DNA of 64,000 nt, taken from NCBI RefSeq assembly GCF_000002425.4, contig NC_037264.1, positions 8,786,886 to 8,850,885 of the forward strand, given 5' to 3'. The DNA is from Physcomitrium patens. Lineage: Eukaryota > Streptophyta > Bryopsida > Funariales > Funariaceae. Below are positions 46,622-59,800 of the stretch, piece by piece. Within the stretch, counting starts at the first letter, position 1, and every line of letters begins with the position of its first letter. The notes under the pieces are model-generated. The model ran no database searches and was not told where the DNA came from. It saw only the letters and a list, made by a program, of their open reading frames with translations. The translations under genes and the position numbers were made by a program.

Positions 46622-46865
46622 AATAAGAATAGTAGAAAGGTATTGAGAAAAGTAAAGAAGCCCTCATTCTTAGCTCATTATATACCATCTATTTAAAGAG
46701 TTATGTAGTAATGTCCTATGAATCTTCTAACATATGTTTGATTTTTAAGACACATATTTAATTTACTAGGGAAGTTCTTCAAATGTGCACCACATGGCCA
46801 ATTTGTACTATAAGTGGTCAATATGTGCAACATATAGTCAATTTCTTAACTAAATTTGTAACCTA
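46622..46865 (-). repeat. Short chromovirus LTR fragment, inverted, at the gap edge
   Basis: Read on the minus strand it gives the middle of the short LTR, in the order TTGACTATATGTTGCACATA, GGCCATGTGGTGCACATTT, ATAGGACATTACTACATAAC, then GATGGTATATA. It runs into the run of N. Confidence 0.55.
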
Positions 46866-46965
46866 NNNNNNNNNNNNNNNNNNNNNNNNNNNNNNNNNNN
46901 NNNNNNNNNNNNNNNNNNNNNNNNNNNNNNNNNNNNNNNNNNNNNNNNNNNNNNNNNNNNNNNNN
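46866..46965. other. Assembly gap (100 N)
   Basis: There are exactly 100 undetermined bases, a conventional placeholder length. The true gap size is unknown. The frame at 46783-46983 that crosses it is meaningless. Confidence 0.99.
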
Positions 46966-48418
46966 TGCTCATTCATTTTATAATCCGGGATTAGCAAATC
47001 CAAAGCCAAGAAAAAAATTGAGGAGATAAATTAAGGGCCTCAAAATTCTCTAGTAAATCGGGTGGAATGTGTCTAAGCCATTCTTATCAAGAGTCTCTAA
47101 AAGGAGAAAGGACCAATTCAACATTTGGGTGAGCCTAATGCAAAGGGCTAATTTGACCCAATTATGGGGACATCCAATCTATTACCTTTTATAAGCCTCT
47201 TACCCAGTATGAGACCTGACTCGGTTGGGCAACCCAATGAGGTCCCGATTACTGAAGCTTTGGTTCCATTTCAAACTGTTCCATTCTCTATGCCGTTTTG
47301 GAAAAACCTTCTTTCTATAGAAAGATCCTCTTAGAGGCGGGAATTCCATAGAAGCGCGGTCTGCTATTCCAATTCTGAGTTCAAGGCAGAAGAATAGGGG
47401 ACCTCACAGAGTAAAAAAAAAAAAAAAAAAAAAAATGAAAAGAAAGAGGACATGGAAGGATCGAGATTTCTTGGGATTGGAGAGCTAGCTTCAAGCTCTT
47501 TCGAAAGGTGTAAGACTTGGTTTCATAAGGTTTGATAGGACTTTACAATCGTTGTTCAAAGTCAGTGTTTATATTGGTGATTTGGATTTTTTACAATAAA
47601 ATTAGGGCTAGTACTCTTGACTATTTTGTGAAATTGAAGAAATATCTACGGTTGAAATTTTAGAGGTGTCTAGATGGTTGAGTATGCCAAGCGCATGCAA
47701 AAACTTCTATTAATCTAATGGTACAGATAGAGGATATTTGATCATTAGTGTAAAGAGGTATCAAAAGTTGGCAGATTGAGGGTGTTAAGGATTTCTGCGA
47801 TATCTAGAGATCTATCAACTGGAATAAGGTGAATTTTGGCATGGTAAGTTGAAGACTTAAAGGTGGAGCTGCACACAAAGTTGAATGAGAATTAACGATT
47901 GGAGAAGGAAAAATTACAATTCAAAGTTCGTCATCAACTTTCTAGGCGGCGGTCAAGAGACATCAGTGTGGATTTATAGCATTTTCTTACAATCTATATA
48001 TTGGATTGGATTGAAACTTCTTGAGCATTTAGAAGACTTGCAAAGACACTAGTGATAGAAGTTTTACAACAATCGGATGGTCAGATTGAGAATTACAGCT
48101 TGCTAAAGCTCGCTATCTAGGATTAGGGTTTAAAATTAAAAAATTAAAAATTAAAAAAAATAATAATACTAATAAAAATAAAATAAAATAAAACTAACAA
48201 ATAACAAAAAAATTTGTGCTTATAATATCTTGAAGTTATAAAAAATAGTGTTTCTAAGCACTTTGTATTGGGATTAAGCTTTTATATTGAAATCCAAAAT
48301 AGTTTGTATTTAGATGGTTGAAACCCATTAGACTACTTGGATACTTACAAAACATTGTTTTATCTTCCACAACCAGATGCCTGATGCATTCTCAAGCAAG
48401 ATAGCATGTAATATGACA
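46966..48418 (+). repeat. Long LTR, family B, 5' end lost in the gap
   Basis: It is closely related to 54465-55723: both have AAAGGACCAATTCAAC, a GGGTGAGCCTA phrase, CCAATATGAGAC-type lines, GGCAACCCAATG and a TTCCATTTCAAACTG/TGTTCCATTC stretch, then the GTTGGCAGATTG and CTGATGCATTCTC...ATATGACA end. It interrupts integrase coding sequence that resumes at 48419, so it is probably a solo LTR. A run of about 22 A lies at 47414-47435. Confidence 0.65.
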
Positions 48419-49280
48419 ATGGCTGTATTGGAAAAATCACTATAGATATAAGGGAATTACATGCAAATGAAGTACCAAAGTTCTTTGAGAGAATTTATAT
48501 TAGACTTGCATTAACAACTGCATATACTCCAAAAAGAAATGACAAAAGTGAACGTAGGCATTCTCCAATTCTTAAAGCATTGATTAAAGCATGCAAAGAC
48601 AAAATAAGTAATTGGCCTAAGTTATTATTATTTACATTGTAGGCAAATTGTACAACTCATAATATGGTTATAGGATACATGCTAGCAAAATTGATGTATG
48701 GACAAAAATTGGTCATACTAATAGATGAAGTTGTACCAACAAAAAATATATTATCTTGAAAAGATGGTTTAACAAGAAAAGAATTATTAAGATTACAACT
48801 TTGACAACTTGAAAGAAGATCCAAGGATATTGAGGTAGCTATAAAGAAGTTAAAAGAATCAAAAAAAAAAAAATAAATAAAGAGAAGTTTGATAAAAATC
48901 ATCGATTGTATCAAAAACTAATTCAAAATGGTTATTGAATATTAATTAATGGTAGTAGTTTAGACAACCAATATAATAGAGCAAAGAAATTTATAAGAAG
49001 ATAGTTTGGACATTATGTTGTCAAATATGTATACAACAATAGAATATACTTATTATGAAAACTTGATGTTACAGAATTAAAGATACGTATAGCATGTAAG
49101 AAAATAAATTTATTTAAACAAAGAGATAAAAATATTAATTTTAATGAAGAAAAAAATCCATTACAAGACATTAAGATGGAAGAAGAAGAGCAAATTAAAG
49201 ATCAAGAAATTGACCAAGACAAAAAACACTCTATATCAACATATTGAAGAATCATTCATGCATGTCAAACGATGCACAAG
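48419..49280 (+). pseudogene. Decayed integrase and pol C-terminus of a long-LTR gypsy element
   Basis: Pieces in order are ELHANEVPKFFERIYIRLAL, TTAYTPKRNDKSERRHSPI, NWPKLLLFTL, MVIGYMLAKLMYGQK and LRLQL.QLERRSKDIEVAI, then a basic C-terminal domain and an EEEEQIKDQEID tail. TPK-N-x-K-SER-H is the Ty3/gypsy integrase segment around the catalytic Glu. TGG codons have become stops. It belongs with the polypurine tract and LTR that follow. The rest of the element is missing or lies beyond the gap. Confidence 0.6.
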
Positions 49281-49295
49281 TTTAGAGGGGGTGAA
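49281..49295 (+). promoter_or_regulatory. Polypurine tract of the long-LTR element
   Basis: TTTAGAGGGGGTGAA lies directly before the TGTCATG start of the LTR. This fixes that the family-A repeat is an LTR, with its 5' boundary here. Confidence 0.75.
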
Positions 49296-50857
49296 TGTCA
49301 TGATGTAATATAACTAATAGGTAAAAAAGGTGAAAAAATTATTATATTATAGAAGATTATACTTCAAATATTTTAGAAAATTATCTTAGAAATTAAAAAA
49401 TAGTCCAAAAAAAAATCAAACTAAAGGTATAAATGCTATCTTTTTACAAAATAGGCTTCTATTTACTTTGTAAGGCCATAAATAACGTAAAATAAGATAG
49501 ATTAGAAAAATAAAAGATGTGAGCATATATAAGAAGAAGTAAGAAGTTGATTTGAATAAAAATTAATTCAAAAAAATAAAATTTGATACTTAGAAAAGAT
49601 CAATTATCAACTTAGATCAAAATCAGACCTCAAGGCACAAAACCAAGCATCTATAACAACTCCAAGGTTCTTTTGTAGATTAGAGAGTAAGATTTAACAA
49701 CACATTTGATAGAATCTCTTTAAGCATTAAATTTGAGTGATTTGAATGTATAATGATTTTGTAAGAACTTTGCAAAGTCACAATTATTTTGGATGATTTT
49801 GGAATTTGTGAAATAAAAAAGGTATTATATTTTAGAAAATTTTTTTAATTTGTTGATAGATCTATAGTTCAAATTTTGAAGACTTATGTAAATAATTTTT
49901 TGGAGTACATGTTTTATGTTTGAGCTTGATCAAGTAGTTGAATTAAAAGTTATTGAATTTTAAGTAGGTTGAGATCTTAGAAATTGGACTTTGAAGGACA
50001 ATTAGGATTCCTAAGTTTTTCAGTAATCTATTAGTTGGATTGAAAAGTAATAGACTTAATTTGCTATACATATATGAAACTTAAGAATAATTGAATGGTT
50101 TGAAAAAGAAATATTAGCACTGGAAATTCAATATTTAGATTAGAGTAGGAAGGCATCCAACACCTGAGTAGATTTTAGAGTTTTTTTCTATTTGGTAAAT
50201 ATAATGAACTTCAAATTTCATATATTTCTTGTTAAATTAGTTGTTGAAAATTTTATAAAATTTCAAGCAAGATCAATAATTTAATCGATAGATATTGAGA
50301 TTCTAAATAGTATTAGGATTAGATTGAATTCATTAGGTTTTGATTTAGGATTTGATTAGAATTTAGGATTGGACTAGGATTTAGAATTTGGTTTAGGATT
50401 TACTTAGGATTTAGGATTTAGGATTTTCTTAGAATCTAGGATTTAAGATTTTCTTAAAATTTAAATATAGGATTTAAGATTTAATTAGGATTAAGGATTT
50501 GGCCTAAGATTTGATTAAAGTCTATTAGGATTTCAAATAAGATTAAATTAAGATTTAATTGAGATTTATTTAAGATATATTTGAGATTAGTCTAATATTT
50601 CATTAGGATTTTTTAGAAATTTTTAGAAGGTTTATTATAGATTTTTTTTAACTGCTTTAAGATTTTTTATTGTTTCTTTTGTAATTTCTTTAAAGTTTCT
50701 TTTGAATTTGATAAAAGCTTATTTAGTATTATTAATATTTAATTAGAGTTTATTCAATATTCTATTAGAATTAAGATTTTATTATTACAATTTCTAAACT
50801 ATCTTCAACAACTTGGTGCCTAATGTATTTTCAAGAAAGATTTCATGTGATACAATA
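49296..50857 (+). repeat. 3' LTR, family A, of the long-LTR element
   Basis: It begins TGTCATGATGTAATATAAC and ends CATGTGATACAATA. It matches 6224-7971 throughout, with a shorter minisatellite (about 50330-50520). It ends within a few bases of the 3' LTR start of E2 (minus strand), so E2's 3' LTR has been almost wholly replaced or removed. Confidence 0.7.
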
Positions 50858-50964
50858 TCGTGATATTATCCTTCCCTTCTACGAACAAATTCCATAAGAA
50901 GCAGTCATCAAATATTGAAAAAATCTAAAATGTGGCAAATTATATTTGCTACATACTCTAATCA

Positions 50965-51330
50965 TTATTTTCTTTGAAGATAGTTGATAGGTCTTTTTAG
51001 CCATCAATGGTGTCTCATACCAAGGTAGAAAGACTACCTTGTTATTTGATTGTTGTTAAGGCCTTCGTAATTTCTTTCAAATGAAATATTTGAAATACTA
51101 TCAAGATTTTTTTCAACTTCTAATAAAATCATCAAATATTAAAAGTCCCTTTCAAGGTCATGATATAAAATACATATATCTCACCATCTATTTAAAAAAG
51201 GATGTATTGTTCTTGAAGATCTTTATCTTGATTATATCATCTTAAAGATTGTAAGAATTTCAATGTCTTATTTCATAAGTCAGCAAATAATACCTTTAGA
51301 ATTTAATTTCTTAGTTATTAGTTTTCCATC
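50965..51330 (-). pseudogene. ORF3 of E2, decayed but full length
   Basis: From ATG (51328-51330) to TAA (50965-50967) is 121 codons plus stop, with no net insertion or deletion, although several codons are now stops. It starts MEN and has DLQEQYIL, LLEVEKNLDSISNISFERNY, LNNNQITR and LKRPINYLQRK, all in the order of the E3 copy. Its frame length equals that of the E1 copy (10321-10683), which supports a real ancestral protein. Confidence 0.6.
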
Positions 51331-51469
51331 TCTTTAGCTTTATAAATATACAAAAGTATCAAATAAGAGTAGAAGGTAGAATGTTATTTTTTTTAGATCT
51401 TATTTCTTTTATAGCAAAGATTTGTTATTCTTCATCTTAATTTTGATAGATATTATCAATAAAAAACCT

Positions 51470-54448
51470 CAACTTTATTTGTTGCATTTTTATAAGATTC
51501 TTTGTTGGCTCCCATGTGCATCTACTAATATCATATCCATGCTAATGAATAAGATATTTTAACCTATTTTGGAGCCACCCTAAATCTAAGACTTCTTCTA
51601 CCTCAAATTTTTGATTATTATCCACTTTTATAAGAGGATGTGGCATTTGTTTTCTTCTCAAGATATTCATTGTCTTATATGGCTCAAAAAAGAGACACAT
51701 AGAATATGGTATGGATCTTCATAAACTCCGATAGATATAATTGATATGTAATAGAATTGACTTATTCATTAATAGGAAAAGGTCCAAACCTACAATAGTC
51801 CAACTTATTACAAGGACAAGTAATCTTGATATTGTAATAAAGTAACTATACCTTATTATCTACATTAAATTGTGGTTGTTCTTTGCGATAGGCATTCACA
51901 TTGATCTTTTGTCATTCTTGAGTTTTTTTTAACTATGCCTTCATTGTTGTATATAGCTTTAACAATTGATTTTTCAAATCTTTTATTATAAGATTATCAA
52001 CTTTTGAAAAGTCAAAAGTATGAAGTTGTAGATGATAACCATAATTGGTAAAAAAAAAAAGTATTTATTGAATAGAAAAATATGCCAAATTATTATATGC
52101 AAAATTTGTCAATAGCAAAAGAGTTGTCCAATCATCTTGATGATAATTGATGATATATCTCAAATTTTGTTCTAAAATTTGATTCATCCATTCCATTTAT
52201 CCATCAATTTAATGATGAAAAACTAAAGAGAGCTTTATATCTATCTTTAATATTTTAAAAAAGATGTTTAATAAATTTGATATAAATTGAGTCTTCTAAT
52301 TCAATATAATATCTTTGAGCAATCCATAATAATAATAAATATTGTTGAATAAAAGCTTAGTCATTTCTTTACTTGTGATAGATTTTGTACATAATACAAA
52401 ATATTCGATCTTGATAAAATGACCTACTATCATGAATATAGAATCATACAAACTTTAAATTGGAAGATCTATGATAAAATCCATAGAAATAAATAAAATA
52501 AATAAATAAAAATAAAAAATAAATAAAAAAAACCATGGTTGTTTCGGAATAAGTAACGGTTGAAAAAGTCTATAAGCTCAATAACAAAGAATTTTGGATC
52601 TTCAACAAATATTTTATGATTATACAAAGTTTTTTATTGCTTTTCACATTTGATGCCACTAAAAATCTCTAGGTATTAACTTCAAAGTCTTATTGTATCT
52701 AAAATATGTGGCTATTGAAAAGTCATGATGAGCTTCAAAATACATAATTATGCTTTGTCTTTTAAATTTTATACTTGTCTTTCAAAGTAGAATAAATTAT
52801 TCTTAAATTTGAACTTAAAAGTATCATGAGACTTAAAAGAATTATTCTTAATATCATAAATAAGAGGATCACAAGACATATATGATTAAATTTGCTTGAA
52901 AAAGATTGAATCAACAATCAATATTGATTTTATTGCTTGAAGATGAAAATGCTTTGGTTTCAAGAAAATTTTTCTTTGTTAGTTAAAAATTGTATTTCTT
53001 TCATTTGGTACAAGATAAGAACGTCTAGAAATGGCATCTAATAAATCTTGTTGTTTTCTAGGTCTATATGTGATCTTGAAATCAAATCTTGATAAAGATA
53101 TACTCCTACAATCTTGACAACAATTCAAAATACTTGCCAACATGAAGTACTTGAGGTTCTTGTGATTTGTATATATAATAATTGGACTAAAAGTACCTTC
53201 TAAATACAAATGCCATTCTTGAAATGAATCCGCAATTTCAAGAAGCTCTTTATTATAGATCTTGTAGTTAATCTTAGCTACTAAAAATTTTTAGAATAAA
53301 AAGCAATTAAGTAGAGTTCATCATTTCCTTTCATTTGTGATAAAACAAAATCCATAGTAAAGTCTAATACATTTAGTTCTATGAAGAACGCCTTAGAAAA
53401 ATTGATCCAATGTAAAATTGGCACAAAAATAAATTTTATCTTTAAAGCTTGAAAAGATATTTTTTCTCTTCTGTTTTACTCAAGTTTTTTTTTGTATGTT
53501 AGATTTGTAAGAATAATTGCATCTTGAGAAAAAAATTTGATGAAGATTTGATAATAATTGATAAATCCAAAAAAATATTATACATTTCTAACTATTTTTG
53601 AAACCTTCCAATCTATGATATTTTAGACATTCTTAGGATCCATCATCAATTCTTTGTTAGAAATGATGTATCCTAAAAAATCAACCTAAGTAGTGTAGAA
53701 TATATGCTTTTTTATCTTTTCATATAATCTTGCATCTCTAAGTTTTTATAATATACAACAAACATGAAGTTCATATTTTTTTATATTCTTAAAATACATT
53801 AGAATGTTTTCAAAATAACAAACAATAAAATTATCAAAAAAAAACTCACAAAAGACATCATTAATGACATATTAAAAAGTAGTTAGTTCATTTGTGAATT
53901 CAGAAGGCATGACATTATATTCAAAATGTCCATATTTAATTTAAAAATGAGTCTTCTACTCATCTCTTTTTCTAATCCAGATTAAGTTGTATACTACTCA
54001 TAGATCTATTTTTGTATAAATCTCTGTTAAATTGAGTTACTCGAAAATTCCTAAAATCAAAGGTATGAGATACATATTCTTCATAGTGATCTTGTTAACT
54101 TCTTGATAGTCTATAGGCATCCACAAAGATCCATCTTTTTTCTTTGCAAATAAGATTAGAGCAGGTGCTAGAGATTTCAAGTGATATAAAGTTTTTAGCT
54201 AAGTTCTTGTCAATATATTATTTTAATGCAACCAATTTATTTTTGCAATAAGTTATAGATTGGTCCAAATAGTAGTTGAGTCCTTTCTTATAGATCAATT
54301 ATACAATTATAGGGCTAATATTTTAGAAGAATATTTACATTTTTCTTTTTAAATACGTCTTAAAAAACTTGATATTAGCTAAGAATTTCACTTCATGTCT
54401 TTTCACCATCAGAAATGGATGTGGCATGTATAGCAAAAGATGGCCCTT
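51470..54448 (-). pseudogene. Decayed pol of E2 (RT to chromodomain), minus strand
   Basis: Reading from right to left: protease/RT linker and RT (54448-53540), RNase H (about 53390-52990), integrase (about 52900-52020) and chromodomain region (about 51690-51480). The 76-codon frame at 52979-53209 is the best kept part and contains TNHKNLKYFML, SRFDFKITYRPRKQQDLLDA. This is the C-terminal two-thirds of an element whose gag and protease lie at 61488-62200, on the other side of E3. Confidence 0.65.
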
Positions 54449-54464
54449 TGTCAAAGACATACGC

Positions 54465-55723
54465 TGTCGTGTTGTAACACGAGTATACTATGAAAATATA
54501 AAGAAAGGGGACTTTTATTAATATTTAGTTACCTCGAATATTGGGGGCAACGACCAATTCCAGTGCAAATACTGGGAGGCCAGGATCAGTCACCCCGTTA
54601 CAGTCAGCCGGGGCATACTGAAATGCTCCGTTCGATTCCAATAACGAGAGTCAGCAAAAATGGGAAAGGACCAATTCAACGACGGGTGAGCCTAGTTCGA
54701 AGAGCCAATTGGATCCAATTTCAAGACATCCAATCCGGGTCCTCTTATCCAATATGAGACGTGAATTGGTCAGGCAACCCAATGCAGTCTAATTACGAGA
54801 AAATCCAGGTCTTACTACGGGCTTCAGCCAATCTGACGCGAAGGACCAATTTGAACCAATTACTGGAACATCTGGGTCTTACTACAGGACTCTTATCCAA
54901 TATGAGACTTGAATTGGTCGGGCGACTCAATGTGGTCCCGATTACAGGGTTTCGATTCTGTTTCAGGCTGTCCTGTTCTTTGTGCCGTTCCGAGAACGTC
55001 TTTTTGGTAAAAGGATTTCTTAAAGGTAAAAATGGAGGAGAAAGCTCTGACGGCAAGAGCCAATTTCGGATCCAAGCTCTGACGACGGGAGCCAATTTTG
55101 GATCCAAGATGGAAGATTGAAGAAATTCAGAATTAAGGTTAAGAAATGAGAGGGGGGAGAGGAGAGTTTTTTTGAGAAAGATCAGAGAGCTAGCTTCATC
55201 CTTCGGGCGGGGAAAAAAGACAGAGAATTGGGTTTTTTTTCTTCATAGGGTTTTAGGAAGACTGAGGCAATCGTTGCTGAAGTCAGTGTTGTAATGGTGA
55301 ATCGGGATTTTTAATGAAGTGAGTTTGATTATTCTTGACTGTTTTGTAAAATCGAGTTACGTTTGTGATGAAGAATTAAAAGGGTGTCTATAGGATTGAG
55401 TATGCGGAGTGAATAAAATTTATTGGGTTAATCTAACAAGACAGTCAGTGGATACAAGATCGTGAGTATAAAGTGGTATCGAAGATTAGCAGTTTGGGTT
55501 GTTCGGGGTTCTCTGTAACGTCTAGAGACCTACTGACTGGGACAAAAAGGACTTCGGCGAGCAGTCGAAGGGCATCTGTATAGATTTACGGTGTATTCTT
55601 GCAGTTGTTTATATTCCAACAGTCAAAAACCGATAGACTGTTTGAATATTAACGAATCTCCATACTACCTTCTACAGCCAGACGTCCGGCGCGTTCTCGA
55701 GCAGGAAAGCACATAATATGACA
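54465..55723 (+). repeat. Solo long LTR, family B, in the 5' LTR of E3
   Basis: It begins TGTCGTGTTGTAACACGAG and ends GCACATAATATGACA, the least decayed family-B copy and close to normal GC. E3 LTR sequence stops at ...GACATACGC and resumes at TCGCATGTAAGCC, leaving TACGC/TCGC as a probable target duplication with one base lost. It carries repeated CCAATT and CAACCCAATG boxes and two near-identical lines (TCTTATCCAATATGAGAC at about 54742 and 54891). Small frames at 54563-55120 fall in it and are not genes. Confidence 0.75.
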
Positions 55724-55998
55724 TCGCATGTAAGCCAGTGTTTACATGTATAAATAGGTAGAAGTAAGTAAAAGTAGATAAAAGTAAGTTCATTTGATAG
55801 TATTTGTTATACAAGCTTCTTAGAAGCTTTATAGATGTTGCTTTGATTTTATAGGTATTTTTAATTAACTTTTTGGATTAGAAGTATAGTCAACAAGTTG
55901 GCCGTGTACCACACATGTTATTAGCTTGAAGACTAAGCTAACTATGTGGTCACAACTTGCGTTGTAAGTTAAGGCATGTGTCCTATAAAGTGAAGATA
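55724..55998 (+). repeat. 5' LTR of E3, truncated
   Basis: It matches the first half of 60925-61482 (GTAGAAGTAAGTAAAAGTAG, TTTGGATTAGAAG, TAAGGCATGTGTCCTATAAAG). It then jumps directly into gag. TATA, R, U5, primer site and gag start are deleted, so this copy has no 5' promoter of its own. Confidence 0.7.
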
Positions 55999-56867
55999 TA
56001 GAAACGATTGGAGTTACTTCAACAACTGCACCAAATCATGTCCCTTCTCCTATGGTAGAACATCTTTCCAGTATTAGAGAATCTAGAATTGTCCTATTCA
56101 AGAAGTTTGATGGCACCAGATTAAAGTTTAAAGGATTTATCAATCAAGTACAATTTGTGATTGAACTTCAACTCCAAAGCTATCCAACTCCAGGATGGCA
56201 AGTTAGATTCATTGATAGACTTCTTTCAAGTTCAACATTATCATGGTTTTCATGTTCTCTTGAAAGACGAGATCCAATATTAGATAATCTAAAGGCTTTT
56301 TTGGTGAAGTTTCGATCTATGTATGAAGAACATGATGCAATTTGTGTTGCAACCAACAAGGTCCATATTTTGCGACAAGGCAATCGATCAGTAACATTGT
56401 ATGCTTCACAGTTTTGACAACTTATAACTGATATCAAGTGAGATGATGCTATACTTGTTAGCCAATTTCTCTATAGATTACAATATGATGTAAAAAAATT
56501 AACGCTCAACTTACCTAATCCTCAAATATTGAGTCAATCAATTGACTTTGTTGTGAAGTGCAATAATCACCTTTTTGAATTTCGATCTGAGAACCATACA
56601 AGTAGACTTCAACGTTACTGTAATTCAATGGCAACACCAACACCTCTTCAACACATACATTTGGAAGTAGAGGATATGCAAATTGATGCAGTACATTTCA
56701 AACCTCTTACTGAGCAAGAAAAGACTCGTCATTGTTAGGAAGGATTGTGCTTAAATTATGGAGAACCTAAGCACATTATTCAACATTGCTCAAAAAAGCA
56801 ATGCAACCATAAAGTAAAGAGTACGACGATGAAAGAAGATAGCATGTCAAAAAACAAATTTATTTAG
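55999..56867 (+). pseudogene. gag of E3, 5'-truncated
   Basis: An open stretch of 121 codons at 56052-56417 contains the Gag core: FKKFDGTRLKFKGFINQVQF, LSWFSCSLERRDP, YEEHDAICVATNK and LRQGNRSVTLYASQF. It is followed by a stop, then 56529-56738 with QSIDFVVKCNNHLFEF and EDMQIDAVHFKPL. The zinc knuckle (LCLNYGEPKHIIQHC, second Cys now Tyr) is at about 56748-56790. The TAG at 56865-56867 corresponds to the gag stop of H. Confidence 0.7.
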
Positions 56868-59800
56868 CTACAATAGGGACCGTGCGGTTGGAACCTTGTA
56901 CAATGTCTAATAAAGGTCCTATTCTCTCCTTAAAATCCTCTCTATGTTTTACGATAAATATTATTCTATGACCTTAATATCACAAAGCTTCTGCCTTGCT
57001 AGATTCAGGAGCCTCAACATGTTTCTTAGATGAAAATTTTGCTAAAAAACATAGCATATTTTTAGTAAAGAAAACTAAACATGTTCATGTAGAAGTCATA
57101 GATGGTCGTCCATTGTCTTCAAGAGATGTTATTCATAAAATCCTTCCTATAGAAGTAGCAACTAATAGTCATAGTAGCTTTGTAAAATTTAATATCATTA
57201 CATCTCTTTCTAATTCAGTCATTTTAAGTTTATCATAGCTAAAAATATATAATCCTAAAATAAATTGAACTTCTTGTAGTCTTAACTTTTCTAAAAGTAT
57301 AACTAAGAGCATAGTTAATCAAGTAAAAAGTCATAAGTCTAGTATAATTAAACCTATATTTATAAGTACAAGAGCTTTATGCATGCTGTAAAAGAACGAT
57401 CACCTTGTGTTATTTATGTTATAGCTGTTTCTATTAGTGGAAAGACTTCAAGTGGAATTCCAAGTCAATATCAAGATTTTCAAGATATATTTGAGAAGAA
57501 AAATGTGGATATTCTTTCGGAACATCATTCCTATGATTACTCAATTGACCTTCAAGAAGAAGCACAATTGTCATTTGGACCAATCTAGAATTTATCTCAA
57601 AATGAATTAGTTGAACTCAAGGAGTATATTGAAGAAAATATGGCAAAAAACTTCATATACCATTCCAAATCTCCAGCAAGAGCTCCAATTTTATTTGTAA
57701 AGAAAAAAGATGGATCATTGCAAATGTATGTCGATTATTGAGGACTTAATAAAATCACCATCAAGAACAAGTGCCCGCTACCTTTGATATCTAGACTCCT
57801 TGATTAGTTGAATCAAGCTAAGATCTATACAAAAATAGATTTAAGAGGAGCATACAATCTGGTACGCATCAAAGAAGGAGATGAATGGAAGATTGCATTT
57901 GGAATAAGGTATGGATATTTCAAATACAATGTCATACCTTTTGGACTTACAAATGTACGAGTAGCATTCCAACATCTAATGAATGATATTTTTTAGGAGT
58001 TTTTAGATGATTTTTTTGTCTGTTACCTAGACAACATCTTAATCTATTCTAAGAACACAGAAGAATATAAACTACATGTTTGTCATATGTTACAAAAATT
58101 AAGAGATGCGAGACTCTTTGCCAAGTTAGAAAAGTGTGTATTTTATACTACTCAAGTCTACTTTTTAGGATATATCATTTCAAATGATGGACTTATGATA
58201 GATCCTAAGAAAGTTCAAAGTATTATAGATTGGAAGATCTCAAAACGATAAGAGATGTCCAATATTTTTTGAGATTTGCCAACTACTATCGAATCTTCAT
58301 CAAAGACTTCTCTCAAGTTGCAGCTCCACTTACACATTTGACTTGTAAAGATAAACTTCAATAGAATCAAGAAGCACAAGTAGCATTTGAAGCTTTGAAG
58401 ACAGCCTTTGTTTCTATACCAATTTTGTATTGAGTTGATTTTTCTAAGCCATTTTTTATGGAAACAAATGCATCAGACTTTGCTTTAGCTGTCGTATTAT
58501 CACAAATGGGAATTGATGATAAACTTCATCCAATAGCTTTTCATTCCAAAAAAATTTCAGCAACCGAGATGTACTACAAGATCCATGACAAAGAACTTCT
58601 TGCAATCATGGATTTGTTTCAAGAATGGTGCCATTATCTAGAAGGTGCTTCTAGCCCAATCACCGTATATATGAATCAAAAGAATCTTGAATATTTTATA
58701 TCAGTACGTATTTTGAATCCTCACCAAGTCCATTGGAGTATGTTTTTATTAAGATTTGAATTCAAGATCACTTATCGATTAAGAAAATAACAAGATTTAT
58801 TAGACGTACTTTCTAGATGATCTTATCTTGTATCCAAGGAAGAAGATGCTATTTTTGATTAACAATGGATAATTCTCTTGAAGCCATAGCATCTTCATCT
58901 TCGAGCAATGAAATCAATATTAACTATTGATTCAATTTTTATTAAGCAAGTTCAGTCAAGTATGTCTTTTGATCTTCTTATTCATAGAATTAAGGAAAAT
59001 CCTTCAAATTCTCATGATACTTCTAAGTTTGAATTCAAAAATAATCTATTATATTTTGAGGGACCCCTATATGTTCCAGAAGATGAAGCTTGATTACATG
59101 TTCTTCAAGCTCGTCATGATTTTTCAGCAGCAAGATATTTTTGATACAATAAAACTTTAGAATTAATATCCAAGGACTTTTGGTGGCCCCAAATGTGGAA
59201 AGCAGTCAAAGATTTTGTACAATCTTGTGATGTTTGCTCAAAATCAAAAACTCCTTGTCATTGACCTTTCGGACTTCTTCAGCCATTATCCATTCCAGAA
59301 CAACCATGGTCTTCTGTTTCTATGGATTTCATCACAGATCTTCAAATCTCAGGCTCTTATGACTATATTTGTAATAGTAGATTATTTTACTAAGATGGCA
59401 CATTTTGTAACATGTATAAAATTCATCACAAGTGAAAAAATAGCTAAGCTCTTTCTTGACAATATCTATCGCTATCATGGATTATCCAAAGATATTATAT
59501 CAGAGAAGAGAACTCAATTTGTATCAAGATTTTGGCATATACTTTTCAAGATTCTAAAAGTAGATATAAAACTATCTTCAGTATTCCATCTTCAAACTGA
59601 TAGACAAATGGAGCATGTTAATTAAGTTTTTGAGGAGTATTTAAGACATAGCATCAACTATCAACAAGATGATTGGACAACTCTTTTGCCATTGGCAGAA
59701 TTTGCTTACAATAACATTGTACATTCTTCTACAAAACAAACATCTTTTTATTGCCAATTATGGTTATCATCTGCAACTTGATACTTTTGACTTTTCAAAA

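Noticed and set aside
46783..46983. 66-codon frame across the run of N
   Set aside because: Half of it is undetermined sequence.
54563..55120. Frames of 60-119 codons on both strands
   Set aside because: They fall inside the family-B solo LTR, and the related LTR at 46966-48418 does not preserve them.
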